A DNA stretch of 64,000 nt from Apodemus sylvaticus (lineage: Eukaryota > Chordata > Mammalia > Rodentia > Muridae), in assembly GCF_947179515.1 (NCBI RefSeq), contig NC_067490.1, positions 31,284,827 through 31,348,826 of the forward strand. Direction: 5' to 3'. The translations under genes were made by a program, and so were the position numbers. The notes beneath the pieces are model-generated. The model was not told the DNA's origin and did not search any database. It worked only from the letters and a program-made list of their open reading frames with translations. Within the stretch, counting starts at the first letter, position 1. Each line of letters starts with the position of its first letter. Of the stretch, positions 11,758 to 24,500 are shown piece after piece.

Positions 11758-12109
11758 GCAAGTGTGCAATAGTCAGATGCCAATAGTTACTGATTCTAAA
11801 CAACTGATGAATGGTTTGACGTCAACCAACTTCCGGAATCCAGCAGTATATTCTACCCTAGTATCAGACACACTTCTCAGTTTAGCCAGATCAAGTAATT
11901 ACCCAGCCTATGCTAGTGTTTCTTGAAAAATGAATGTTTCTCCCCAGATATGGCAGCATATTCAATCAGAATATAGGGTCTTTGCTTCTTAGTATAAAAC
12001 TAGTATTTGGTTTTTTAAATTATTATTTGAAAATTTCATATATGTATATACTGAGTTTCTTCTCCCTTTTCTTATCTACAACCTTTGTCACACTTTGGCA
12101 AGGAGAAAG
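11758..12109. repeat. Inverted repeat, right arm (352 bp)
   Basis: Partner of 10881-11232. The outer flank past 12109 (ATGGATGTTGGGCCATCCTC...) has the texture of an interspersed repeat similar to 18650-18800 and is not shared by the left arm's outer flank. Confidence 0.95.
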
Positions 12110-12554
12110 ACTTTTACTGCCTATATCCTCATGGATGTTGGGCCATCCTCTGGAGCCACACCCTTAAAGACCAGTGACTCTCCAGCGCCCAGAAGCCAGT
12201 TGTCCATAGCTTTTAGCTAGGGTTGGGGACTCAAGAGCTACTTCCAGTCTGTCCTGTGGCATTTCCTTAGCAAGACACCTAACTGCCCTGTAATGAATTG
12301 TCAGTTTCTTTTATGTTATGCAGTGCTATCCTCATTGGCAGGAAACAGTTGTTCTAGTTGCTGTATGAACACGGGTTTTCCACATTTCAATACCACCCAA
12401 TCTCCCGTTGCTTTTCAGTTTGGCTTCCTTTGCGCTGCTTTTATTAACTGTCTCTTCCCATTCCGAGCCCTCCCTCCTTCCTGCAGGTAAAGGTTAGGAA
12501 GGTTCGGTGCCACCTCCTGCTGGATTCACCCCTCCCCCGGACGCATCAGCGAGA

Positions 12555-12562
12555 TGACGTCA
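12555..12562. promoter_or_regulatory. Full CRE palindrome (CREB/ATF site)
   Basis: Perfect 8-bp TGACGTCA, about 315 bp before the start codon within the CpG island. Matches the CREB/ATF consensus exactly; occupancy is inference. Confidence 0.55.
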
Positions 12563-12769
12563 TGCGCGCCGGGGCGGTTCCCGTTAGGCCCGCCCAGCAG
12601 ATCCTGAGAAGTCTGTCGTTCCTGTCGGGGGCGTCCTGAGCTCTGCTGGTACCAGCGAACGTCAAGCACCCAACGCTAGCCTCAGCCAGTTGCGGGTCTC
12701 CAAACCCAGAGCCCAACCTTCAGCACAACGCCACTCATCCGCGTCCCCGCCCCCTGGGCTCGCGCGGTG

Positions 12770-12783
12770 GTTTCCTAGGGAAC
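12770..12783. promoter_or_regulatory. X-box-like RFX motif
   Basis: GTTTCCTAGGGAAC is an imperfect inverted repeat of two X-box half sites (GTTNCC / GGNAAC), 94 bp before the ATG. It agrees with the idealised GTTGCCATGGCAAC at 10 of 14 positions. RFX factors drive ciliary genes through X-boxes placed close to the start, which fits BROMI's role. Binding is not demonstrated. Confidence 0.5.
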
Positions 12784-12802
12784 GACGGCGATTGGGCCGG
12801 GT

Positions 12803-12814
12803 CGCGCGTGCGCA
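12803..12814 (+). promoter_or_regulatory. NRF1-like site
   Basis: CGCGCGTGCGCA matches the NRF1 consensus YGCGCAYGCGCR at 11 of 12 positions, and lies in the CpG island about 65 bp before the start codon. Confidence 0.4.
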
Positions 12815-12876
12815 GTGTGCTGTGTTGGTGGCGACCCGGCGGTGGTTGTGAAGATTTTTGACTGCAGCTGCTCGGC

Positions 12877-13031
12877 ATGGCCCATTTCTCCAGCGAGGAT
12901 GAGGTGATGCTGCAGGCGATGCTCCGGCAGCTGTTCCAGAGCGTGAAGGAGAAAATCACCGGGGCTCCCTCCCTGGAGTGCGCAGAGGAGATCCTCTTGC
13001 GGCTGGAGGAGACTGACGAAAATTTTCACAA
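12877..13031 (+). CDS. Tbc1d32: Tbc1d32 coding exon 1
   Basis: Residues 1-51 plus two bases of codon 52. The ATG has G at -3 and G at +4, a good Kozak context, and is the first ATG after the CpG-rich leader. Residues ...EEILLRLEETDENFH end at the donor AA|GTAAAA. The final AA joins the first C of exon 2 to give Asn52. The stretch is helical and acidic. Exon 1 lies wholly within the CpG island. Confidence 0.93.
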
Positions 13032-16000
13032 GTAAAATCGAGTTTATCAGTTTTTAAGCAAACAAACCAATGGCCCAGGAGAGCTGAAAATGATTTGGAT
13101 AGAGCTTTATTTGATTGTTTTTGCTAAAAGAGTTGATCTTTGGTTCAGTTTTTTCCCTCACATTTGTCCCAATGCAGAATTTACTTTTTTCAAACTGATT
13201 TTCTAGAGCCTCTTCTGCCTATGTTCTTTTCTATCACAGTAGCTTAAGAACATCAGTTGTAAATTATGCCTTTCTTTAAAGAACAATCTTGACACTTAAA
13301 GGAATTCCTTTCACATTACCCTCTTCCCCAGCCCCCAGGTCCTTATTATTATTATTATTTTGTTGGTCTGTTACTTCACTGTCTGCTGTCGGAAGCTCTT
13401 CAACACAGCAAGGGCCTCCCATCCTGAAGCAGGTCTGGGTGCCTGTGAAAGGTTAGGGCGCCCAAGCAAATGTCCTTGACCCACTGAAAGGCAGGAGGTT
13501 ACCCAGCTTAGAGGAGCCTGTGAAAGGAAGCGGTTAGGTGCTACCTGAAGGACCTTTTACAAGGCAAAGGCTTCTTAGACGTAAAGATTCTTAGGGATCT
13601 ATGCTTTTCTTTGGAGTCTGTTCTTATAGTGAGTTAAGCCTCTCAGCTTCACTGTTTACCTCCAGGCGCCAGATTACTGTAGCCTTTTACAAGCCAGTGT
13701 TTGTTTTTCCGTTTTCCTTGAGATGTTGCTTTTGTCTGTTTATTGACTTGGTCATTCCGGTGCTGGGGATGGAACTCTAGCCTCATGCCCAATAGGGGGC
13801 ATTTTCTGTTGCTTTTATTGACTTTTGGTTATCCCGAAGTTCAGTTTCTCTAGAAATGGGCATTAAGGGACCTTTCAGTCCTTTAACAGTCTATGTAAAA
13901 GGTTATGTTTACTTGTAGTTTTATGGTGGTGGTCTTTACAATTTTCTCAGGTTCTCAAGGGAATTTTAAAAGATGTACAAAGAATCATTGTAGAGTTTCA
14001 AATTTAATAGTCCGGGTTTTTGCCACCCGCTTGCTGTATTGCCCAGCAAGCCCAGGAGAGCCTGGACATGACTATTGAATTTAAGCATCCCAAGTAGTGG
14101 GGGCCTGTATCGCCGTTTCCCTTGCTTTGGCTTTTCCAAATTAAGTTAATGCTGATCACAATGATTGGCTGATATTCTTGTTTAGACATACTTGCAATCA
14201 GTTTTGTTGTTTTGTTTTCTTTGGGTCATAGGTTTATTACAGTAAAAGCACAATATAGAAAATTTGTTACCTTAAATAAAAGTGGATTTATTCCATATTC
14301 ATTTGTTTGTTTATTTTATGACAGGATTTCCCTGTGTAGTTTTGATTGACAGGAAACTTGCTATGTAGACAAGGCTGGCCTCAGACTCATAGAGGTCCAC
14401 TTGGCTCAGCCTCTAGGGTGCAGGGACAACAGGTCATACCACCATACCTGGCGCATTCGTGCTTTAAAAATAGTCAGTAGTTTTAGTATTATATTTGTGG
14501 ATTTTTTTCAATTTTATTTAGATTTTGAAGCTAATTTACATAAACATTTTCCTTAGTGTTTTCTTACCTTAATATTAAATCTGCAATTATATCTCCCTTT
14601 TATCATCCCACTTTATCAAAAGCTTATATGGATACTGAGTTTCTGGGATATTAGCAATTTTATAAGTAGATGCTGTTGGAGACAATTGAGTCAGTGACTA
14701 ATGCCATTTCAGGCATAATAAACCAAAGTGGGAGAAAGTGTGGTCATTGGGAGAGACTTAAGTATAGACATTACCATTACAGAGAAGACTTGAAATGTGG
14801 AGATGCTAGCCTGTCCCTTCCTGCAGCAGCCTCTGTTGTTTTTCTCTCTAAGCCGCAGACCACATTCTCCTCCCTTCCTTTAATGTGGCAGAGAAGACTT
14901 GAGGCCTCTAGAAGGGGAGAGGGAGAGAGTACATGTTTTATGTCTGTCTTTCTGTTGTCTGTCTGTCTGTCTCTCTCACACATGACATTATGAAATATAG
15001 TTTTTGGTTTTCTGTAGTTTTGTATCAGTTTTCCAAGAAAGTCACAAGTTCATCCTTGAAAAACAATCACTGAGTTCTCTTGGGAAATACAGGTAATAGC
15101 ACTGGGGAAGGAACAGTGGAAACGTACGTGCCTTCACCCAGCTTCGCAGTGTTTTCCTATGCAAAGGAAAGGTTTTCCTTAGTGGATGACGCAAGGAGGC
15201 TTAGGGTTATTGAGCTGCCTCAGAGATGTGGTGGCTTTCAGGTGTCTTTTCTTTTCTTTCTTTCTTTTTTTTTTTTTTGGATTTGTTTTTTTCGAGACAG
15301 GGTTTCTCTGTGTAGCCCTGGCTGTCCTGGAGCTCACTCTGTAGACCAGGCTGGCCTCGAACTCAGAAATCCGCCTGCCTCTGCCTCCCAGAGTGCTGGG
15401 ATTACAGGCGTGCGCCACCACCGCCCGGCTCAGGTGTCTTTTCTTATAAGAAAAAAAATCCTGCAAGATTCAGATGTGAATCTTTGAGGACATTTTAAAA
15501 TTCTATCTTTTTTGTTTTTAACACTGGCTCTGAGGAGCTGCAGGAGAATATATTAAAAAGATGTTTTCTGGTGTCACTGAAAGGAAGTTTAAACTTTTTC
15601 AATTTATTTTTAAAGTAACAAGATGTGTGTGTGTGTGTATGTGATATTTTCCAAAAAACATATATGATACCTATGCAGTAAATTGTTTTTATATTCTCAC
15701 ATAAAATTGTTTTAGAATTCTCACTTTAAATTCAGTATTATGACTGCACTGTATCATGGTCAGTTGCTCAGTTATTTTACTTAAGTAGGAACATTGGTCA
15801 GTCTAAGATGCAGAACTTGCTGGCATGGTATACACGTGTAATTCTAGGACTCAGGATGCTGATGCAGGAGGATTTTGAGTCTGAGTCTAGCCTGAGCTAC
15901 ATAGAGAAACCCTGCTCCTATGCCATAACTCTCTCAGTAAATAACTGCAAAGAGTTAGAGGCTGGAAGTGTTCTTGTCAACATTTGTTATTTATTTTCTT

Positions 16001-19000
16001 AATGACAAGGCAAAAACATCATAACATGTTACAGGCCTTTGTGTGTGAGATTTCCTGGATCCGATTAATAACTGGGAGGACGATATTTACTACATTTTAT
16101 TTCTATGTTCATTTCAGCTATGAATTTGTGAAGTACCTCAGACAGCACATATGTAACACACTGGGGTCTATGATTGAAGAAGAAATGGAAAAATGCACAT
16201 CTGATCAGAATCAGGGGGAGGAGTCTGGCTATGACACGGTTGTACAGCATGTTACCAAAAGAACGCAGGAATCTAAAGAGTGAGTATAACCGTAGCAGTT
16301 ATGCACATATTTTACAATGCATACAGTCCTCACCCTGCGAGACCTCTGTCTTCCCCTTTCCGTGGACTCCTCTGACTTCCTGACCTCTGCAGATACTCCA
16401 TATCGGAATCATAAATCTAAAAATTAGGCTCTAGGCCAGGCAGTGGTGGCACTTGGGAGGTAGAGGCAGGGGAATCTCTGAGTCCAAGGCTCTCCTGGTC
16501 TACAGAGCTGGTTCTAGAACAGCCAGGACTGCACAGAAAAATCCTGTCTTGGAAAAAAAATTAAAATCTAGAATCCATATGTGAGTGGGAACATGTGATA
16601 TTTTTCGTGGTGAGTCTAAGTTGCATCACCTAATATAGTATTTTCCAGCAAATTTTATTTTATAAATCTCTTTATAGAGGAATAAAATTCCATTGTATGT
16701 AAATGATGGAATTTCCTTTATCCATCAGTTGGTAGACATCCAGGCCAGTACCATTTCTTAGCTATTGTGAATAGAGCAGCAATGCATATGGATGTGCAAA
16801 TATCTCTGTTACAGAATATACATATGGATGTGCAAATATCTCTGTAACAGAATATATAGTCTTTTGGGTATATCACATGGCTGGAGCATAGGGTGGTTCT
16901 AGGTTTAGCTTTTTAAGAATTTTCTACACTCATTTGCATAGTGGCTACACCATTTACACTCCTGCCAAGGGCGGGTAAAGGCTCCTCTTCCCCCCCAGCC
17001 TTTGCTGTCATTTCATTCTTAATAATAGCCATTCTGTCAGGTGAGACGGAACTCCCAAATTTCAAAGTAGCATTCCTTTACATTTTACTGGGAGTTAATA
17101 GTGCAGAACACCTATAAAGCCTTTATTAGTAATTTTTTTCTTTTAAGAACTCTCTGGGTATGTGGCTCTATTTATTTATTTATTTGACTCAGTTGTTTAT
17201 TTTGATGTTTTGTTTTTTGAATTCTTTATTCTAATACTAATCCTCTGTAGGATATATAGCTTTGGCTGTTTCTTATACTTTGCATTTCATGAAATCCCAT
17301 ATATATTGGTTTTATTTTCTGAATGATTCAGAGTCCTCTTCAGAAAGTCCTGTGATACTTCTGTGAAAGACACTCCTTTTTGCCCTTTGGAAGTTTCAGA
17401 GAATCAGGTCTTATGTTGAGGACATTGATCCTTTTGGAGTTGACTTGTTGTTGTTGTTGTTGTTTTGAGGCATGGTTTCTCTGTGTTCCACCATGTACTG
17501 GCTGGTTGACTTTTATGTGCAGCGAGAGATAGAAATACTTCCATTCTTCTAAATGTAGAAATATAATTTCCCCAGCCCCTTTTGAAGAAGCTTGCAGAGG
17601 TGAGTTTGGGCTACACCTCTTTGTGCTCCTGGAGGGTTGTGCTTCTCCAGCCACCAGCCCAGAAGCTCCCTGGATCCGAGAATGAAAGACACACATCCAC
17701 ATTAATTTATTTTTAGTATGCCATGTAGCTCAATGACTGGCCAGTTCTAATCTTCTGCCTGTTACCCCAGGCCCAACTGGGGCAGTGGATAGTGGTCACT
17801 TACCTGAATTCTTGCATGGCTCCTTGGCTCTTTCTCCTGCAGCTCTAAATCTGATCTGTCTCCCACCCCATGAAGGTGATCCTCCTCCTCCTCCTCCTCC
17901 TCCTTCTCCTCCCCTCTGTCTTAGCAAATCTAAAGGTCCCACCCCATCTTCCTTTGTCCAGCCATTGGCTGTTGGTTCTCTATTGACTGATCAAAAACCA
18001 ATTGAGAACAAGGACCTTCAGCATTTGGACTCCCAGATTCCTGATTAAATCAAAGCAGTAGAACCATTATCCAACAGATGCTTTCTTTTCTGGAATGTGT
18101 AAATGCTGTGAGTCCGGTAATGTTCCCACCTTTCCTATTTTACGGACTAGTTTGAGATGCAATGGTGTTATTTTTCCTTCAAAGTTTTTATGCAGTTCCT
18201 CCATGAATCAGTCCATCTGGGTCTGAACTTTTCATTAGTAGGGGCATTTTAAGTTACTGCTTCAACCCCATTGCTCGTTATAGAGTCATTAAAATTGCTT
18301 AACTCAACTTGTTTATTTTTGTAGATCACATGCATTTAGAAATTTATCCATTCCTCTTAGGTTTTCCAATTTTAATATGTGATATTTTCAAGATAAAACC
18401 TAATACATTGAGTCTTATCTTTCTGTAAAGAGCCTTATTGAGGTGCCATGCCACTTGGCAGGAACTTGACATGGACCAATGTGAGACTCCTCTCCCAGCC
18501 TTTGAGCAGGAACTCAATGTTTTATTAACTGCCTGAGAATTTCATACATGCATATGACGTATTTTTATCATACTTATCCCCATTTATCTGCCTAAGTCCT
18601 CCTAGATACACCCTTCTCATCCTTCATCCTTCCAACTTCTTGTCCCTGTTTTTTAACCCCATTGAATACTATTAGATGTCCTCATTGGTGCCCCTCGATG
18701 GGTGTGGGGCCATCCACCAGAGCATGGTAGACCTATGGGGGTCACAGCTTTAATGTCAACTGTTTGCCACTTGGAAGCCATCAGCTGTCCATAGCTCTTC
18801 AGCAAGGAGTAAGGGCTGGTGAGCACCTCTCTTCTCTGATCATTATGATTTCTTCCCATCTACTGATTTCAAGTCTGGCTTCTTTTTCTTCTTTAGGTTT
18901 ATAAAGTATAAATAATTAAATTATTTATTTGGGATCTCTATGATTTATTAACATAGGTTCATATAACTCTACACTCTCTAGGACAGCTTTATTTGTATGG

Positions 19001-21547
19001 CATACTGTGTGTGTGTGTGTGTGTTGTCTATTCATTTTCATCTGATTCTGGGAATTTTTTGCTTCCTTCATAATTTTAAAGCCTGTTTATCATTCCGTGG
19101 TGTGTTGTCTAATCTCTACGAGTTGGTGTATGTTCTAGGGCTTTCATTGGTATTGATTTGTGGTCACATTCCATTGTGATCAGATAGAACACAAGGAGTG
19201 GTTTTAATTTTCCTGTAGCTATTGTGCTCTAATATGTGATTTGTTTTGGAATAAGGTTCTATTGGCTGCTGAGAAGACTGTATTCTCTGCAGCATTTGCA
19301 CTGAATGTCCTGAAGATTCCTGTTCAGCTCATTTGATGTATGGAGTCGTCTTTGATTAATGATGTCATCTAGTTTTACTATTTCTGGTTTCATTGTTGTT
19401 GCTATTGGGAAGTCCTGTCCATGCTGACAGTGGAATGTTGAAGTCACCTGTTACTGTTGTGTAGGCTTAATCTATGATTTAATAGATTATTAAAGAGGGC
19501 TTATTTCACAAAACTGAGTGCATCTTGGTTCTGGGAATGGATGTTTAAAATTATAATGGCCTCTAATGGATTGTTCCCTTATGAGTCTGAAATGATGTTA
19601 GGTGTCTTTCCATTAGTTTTGATTTGATGTCTGCTTTGTCAGATGTTTAGAGCTGTGACATCTGCTTGTATCCTAGGTCCGTTTGCTTGATGTTCCTTTT
19701 CCCATTCTTTCACCCAAACTGATTGTCTGCCTGTATGGTGAGATGTGTTTCTCAGAGGTACATGCTCTTGAGTTTTGATTCATTCTACTGCTTTGTGCCT
19801 TTTGACTGGAAAATTTACACCAATAATACTCAGAGTTATTATTGAATGTATATATCCATTTCTGTCTTTTGTAGTGTTTTTTTCTCTTCCTCTAGTTGAA
19901 TGACTATAGTTTAATAACTATTATCAACTATTATTCTAGTGTTATTTATACTGTGGCATAGTTCATGGTTTTTTTTTTTTCTTTCTTCAATTAGAAGGGT
20001 TCTTTTATGTATTTTCTGGAGAAATGTCTAAGTGATCATAATTTCTTTAGCCTCTTTCTTATCATGGAAAACTTATTTTTTCTGTCAGTTATGGCAAATA
20101 GCTTTACTGTTATAGTATTCTGTGTTGGCAGTTGTTTTTGAGAACTTATAGTATATATGTCTAGGACCTTCTGGATTTAATGTTTTAGTTGCACAATCTG
20201 CTGCTGTTCTGATTGGCTTGTCTTTGTGCTTTGGTGTTTTTTTCTTGTCATTTTCAATATATTTTTACAAGGGTCTAAACATTGCTGAAGGAAGACCCTA
20301 ACCTTAGATAGTAAGCAAAGACAAAGAGCTTGTATTTTGCAGAAACAATCAGCATACTGTGGTCAACTATTCTCCAAAATGACACTCCCCAAACCCTCAA
20401 CCAAGTCATGCAGGCCTTCATATAGCGAACAAGGGAACTCTCTAAAAGAATTATGTAATCTCTACCATGGCTAAAGTGGTGATAGTAGTATAACTTTGAT
20501 TGGCTACTATGTTAATTCTTCTATATTTAGAGCATGGGTTACATAATCTAAAATTTCATTAGTGGGTCTGGGGAGGTCACAGGGGTCTTCTGATTGGCTT
20601 GTGTCAGGTGGTCAGTGGTCTGCATTCCTCTGTCATGAATGTTTAACTACAGGATGAGATAGGACTGCCCAGCATAGATGGCCCATTCTGAGATATGACA
20701 TTTCCCATTCTTGTGGTTATCCCTAGGCTGTTCTTGGGGGTTTTATGATCTTGTTCTGGATTTTATGGTCTGTTCCTGGAGCTGGTGTCTTATGGCCTTC
20801 TTTTCAAAATCAGGCCTGGTCTTTAAATGGAGACACATGGGGTTTATATTGTTCTTTCATTTCTTTGTTCAGCTTATTTATTGTTTGAGCTATAATATGA
20901 TGATGATATTATCTTCTGGTCTTGTCTATCTAGCGTCTGTCTGGATTGGCATCTCCTTTGGTAATTCTGCACAATATTCTGTTGTAATAACCTCAGAAAA
21001 TTTCCTATGCACGTAGAACTAGAATCTTCTCACTTTATATCTATTGTCTCTAAGTTTGGTCTTTTCAGAGTGTCGTGCATATCTTGTGCTTCTCACTGGG
21101 CTCTTTGTTAATTCCTCTTTTGCCTAGTTTGATGGCTGCCGTTCCTCAGCTTTGTGTTCCAGCGCAGACATTCTATCCTCTCCTTGGTCTGTCCTATTCA
21201 GGGGACATGCACAGAGCTCTTCATCTGATTTACGAGGCTTTCCTTTTCCAGCATTTCGTATTTCATTTTTCTTGATCATCTCTGTCTCTTTGCTGTATGT
21301 CTCTTTCACACTTTGCACTCTGTTCTTCATTTCGTTCAGTTGTTTGCATTCTCAATCACTAGCTAATCTTATTTGAACCCACACATATATACATATGTGG
21401 TTCTAATCATTCCCTTGCATTTCTTTCTGTGATTTCCTTCAACTTTCATTATATGTCATAGCTGCAGTCTGAGTGGGTTTTGGGAGGGTCATGTTGTTAT
21501 GCTTGTTTTTTTTTTTTAATATTTCTTTGCTTGTTTTTTTTTTTGTA

Positions 21548-21595
<48 letters not shown>

Positions 21596-24500
21596 GCACA
21601 ATTACATTGTTTTAATTTGAAGTTGACTTTTCTTTTAAAGGTTTATTTATTTATTATATGTAAGTACACTGTAGCTGTCTGCAGACACACCAGAAGAGGG
21701 CATCAGATCCCATTACAGATGGTTGTGAGCCACCATGTGCTTGCTGGGAATTGAACTCAGGACCTCTGGAAGAGCAGTCAGTACTCTTAACTGCTAAGCC
21801 ATCTCTCCAGCCCCTGAAGTTGACTTTTATGTTACAGAATTGAATGTATTATTCAGAAAATAGTGCCTCAGCCCAGGATCTCGGTGTGCCTGATCAAAAC
21901 TCTATGTTTCTTTTTTCCTTTGTTTGGATAGAGCGATAACTGCAGTAGCAACCACGGCTGCTTTAATGTTGTGCTGGACAATTAAACTAGGCTCCCCTTT
22001 TTGTTCAAGACCATTGTGGGATAAACAACCAAGGACAGGATAGAAAGATTATAGTTAATAAGATTAGGATTGGGAGGGAAGTAGGGTAGATCTTGCTCTT
22101 TATTAAGTAGTCCAGTAGGCGCGTCTGCTGGGTAAAGTGCCCTTTCCCTAGACCACGTGACTTACTATTCAGTTTGGGGGCATCTAAGTTCACTGTCATC
22201 TTTGCAAGGCCTTCCATTCTCAGTTCTGCTTTCCCTGTTCCAGTTTTTTATTTTGCTTTCAGCGCTTCTGTCACTACTAAAGGACAACATTTATATCTGT
22301 CTTATTTCAGTGTTCCTCACTAAGATGGGTGTTCTACAGAACTAAATTTTTATCTGATTTGTTTTCTATTTCTGTATCTTAATGCCTAGAAAGTTTCTTG
22401 TATAGTTTAGATACTTATTAATTAAAGTGTTCTATTTGCCACTGTAGATAGTTTTAGGTTACAAACTACAATACTTTCAATGTTTATTTTCTAGCAGTGT
22501 TAGAAGCTTGGTCATCATTGTGGCAGAATTCGGAGGTTATAAAACCCTGAAGAAAGGCTAGATACAAGAAGATTCTGTCATTGAAGACAGCCTTCTCAGA
22601 GAGGATTAAGGCAGTTCTTGTACCCTAGTTAGTTTTAGCAAGAGAGTGAAAAGCATGCATGCTTGCCACAGAGTAAGAGAAAAGGAGGGATGTTATAAAA
22701 AGCAAGACTGCCCTTCCCTATCTGCTGGCTTCTGGTCATGTCAAGTACTCTCCATATGTTGAATAAGCAACCACAATGTAGTATGCCGTGAGGATGACTA
22801 AGATGTTTTCTTCCCTTTACTAATCCATAGTGTCAAGAGAAATTGAGCGTACAACAGTTCTACTCAGTATAAGTGATATGATCCATGCAAAAGGCTGAAT
22901 GAAAATATCAGAGGAGAAATATATTAGGAAAAATATGTAACGAATAACTATAACTGAGAAGCATCAAACGCCAGCCCCAAAGAAATTAATGTTTCCACAG
23001 GAGCACACGAGTGACCGATTGGTGGGTGGATCTGTTCGGTGTCCACATCCTGGGTGGCAGGTTCCTTTCACTGTGGTATTTCACTGTCTCTTATGGCAGA
23101 GGTTGACAGATGTTTCCTGTAAAAGGACATGTATATAATAAGCATTTTAGATTTGCTAACTGTGCTTTGTATCAACAGTATAAAAATAGCCTTGAGTAAT
23201 ATGTAATAGAAAGAATCTGCATGTGTTTCCATAAAATTTATATAATGGAAAGCCAGTTTAGATCAATAAGATGATATCTTAGGTGCTTTTTCTATTGCTG
23301 TGAAAAATTCTACCAACTAGAGTTCAAGGACTTAAATATATGAGCCCACAGGGGCTATTCTGATTTAAACCACCAAAGATAAGAATCTGCAAACCCCAGT
23401 ATCAGAGGTACTAGAATTTATACCTGAGTATTTATCTCTGTATTGTAAAGCATGAAGTCTAATTTACTTTTAACCTAAACTTTTAAAAGCCAGTCTGGAC
23501 AGGAGTTCTGCTTCTTTTGTGACAACTATTTATTGTGGTTTCCCACTGGGATGAAGTAGCAGTATATAGATATTAAGAGTGAGTTTAAACCATTAACATA
23601 TGGAGCAAAACCCTTAAAGTTGGAATTTCTTATTTCTTATTTTAGAGAAAAATATAGGAGTTCTGTTGATCTTTATATTTTAATACCTAGTAGTCTATGT
23701 CTAGCAGCTTATTCCAAAAAGAATACTTACTAAAATTAGTCAGACAATGGGCACCCTTTAATGATAAGTGCAGAGCTTTATATGACACTCTTAGGAAATT
23801 ATTTTAAAAATATCTCTAGGTAAGCTATTTAACTTGGTTTACTTTAATTTATCCATGTATCAAATTCAAAATACTACTTCTCAAAGATTTAAAAGGGCTT
23901 AATGAGTGTTTGTCTTATGCTTTATGAACTAGGGATGATAGACTTTTAAGTTGTACAGAGTATTATTTTCTTTTTTTTCTGTGATTTTTTATTATTATTT
24001 TCTATATTCTTTGTTCACATTCCAAATGATTACCCCTTTCCCTGTTCCCCCTCCTCATAAATCCCATAAGCCCTCTTCCCTTCGCTGCCCGTTCCCCAAT
24101 CAACCCCCTCCCACTTCTCTGTCCTGGAAATGCCCTACAATGCTGCATCAAGTCTTTCCAGGACCAAGGCCCTCTCCTTCCTTCTTCTTGGGAATCATTT
24201 CATATGTTAATTGTGTCTTGGGTATTCAGAGCTTTTGAGTTAATTAATATCCATTATCAGTGACTGCATTCCATGTGTGTTCTTTTGTGAATGAGTTACC
24301 TCACTTAGGATGATATTTTTCCAGTTCCAACCATTTGCCTAAAAATTTCATGAATTCATTGTTTTTAATTGCTGAGTAGTATTCCATTGTATAAATATAC
24401 AACATTTTCTGTATCCATTCCTCCACTGAGGGACATCTGGGTTCTTTCCAGTTTCTGGCTATTATAAGTAAGGCTGCTATGAACATAGTAGAGCATGCAT

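Larger units (their letters stand above)
12525..13035 (+). promoter_or_regulatory. Tbc1d32: CpG-island promoter of Tbc1d32
   Basis: The base composition switches abruptly from AT-rich repeats to GC-rich DNA with many CpGs, and returns to normal just inside intron 1. There is no TATA box at a sensible distance. Visible motifs: CRE TGACGTCA at 12555-12562, GC boxes at 12571-12577 (GGGGCGG) and 12589-12595 (CCCGCCC), an X-box-like palindrome at 12770-12783, inverted CCAAT (ATTGG) at 12791-12795 and an NRF1-like site at 12803-12814. This is typical of a broadly expressed TATA-less promoter. The transcription start cannot be fixed from sequence but should lie between about 12,640 and 12,870. No upstream ATG is seen in the last 200 bases before the start codon. 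Confidence 0.85.
13032..16117 (+). other. Tbc1d32: Intron 1 (3.1 kb)
   Basis: Holds a short (ATT)n at about 13344-13363, a stretch of no recognisable content to 14,290, then inverted B1 copies at 14300-14455 and 15265-15432, a (TGTC)n/(CTGT)n patch near 14955-14978 and a diverged + strand B1 at 15814-15925. Confidence 0.85.

Noticed and set aside
10850..12167. Two near-identical 68- and 77-codon frames on opposite strands
   Set aside because: They are the same sequence present in both arms of the inverted repeat. The peptide is hydrophobic, AT-driven and has no recognisable family; the similarity is explained by the duplication.
12735..13029. Open frames of 74-84 codons on the - strand over exon 1
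   Set aside because: They are antisense shadows in a GC-rich CpG island. The + strand exon 1 is supported by protein identity and splice phase, and no independent signal supports a divergent coding gene.
15080..15487. 135-codon + strand frame in intron 1
   Set aside because: Its second half is an inverted B1 SINE (FFFWICFFRDRVSLCSPGCP type reading), a well-known SINE artefact.
21552..21600. Regularly repeated DNA considered as a CRISPR-like array
   Set aside because: It is a dinucleotide microsatellite without spacers, in a mammalian genome. No array-like structure occurs anywhere in the window.
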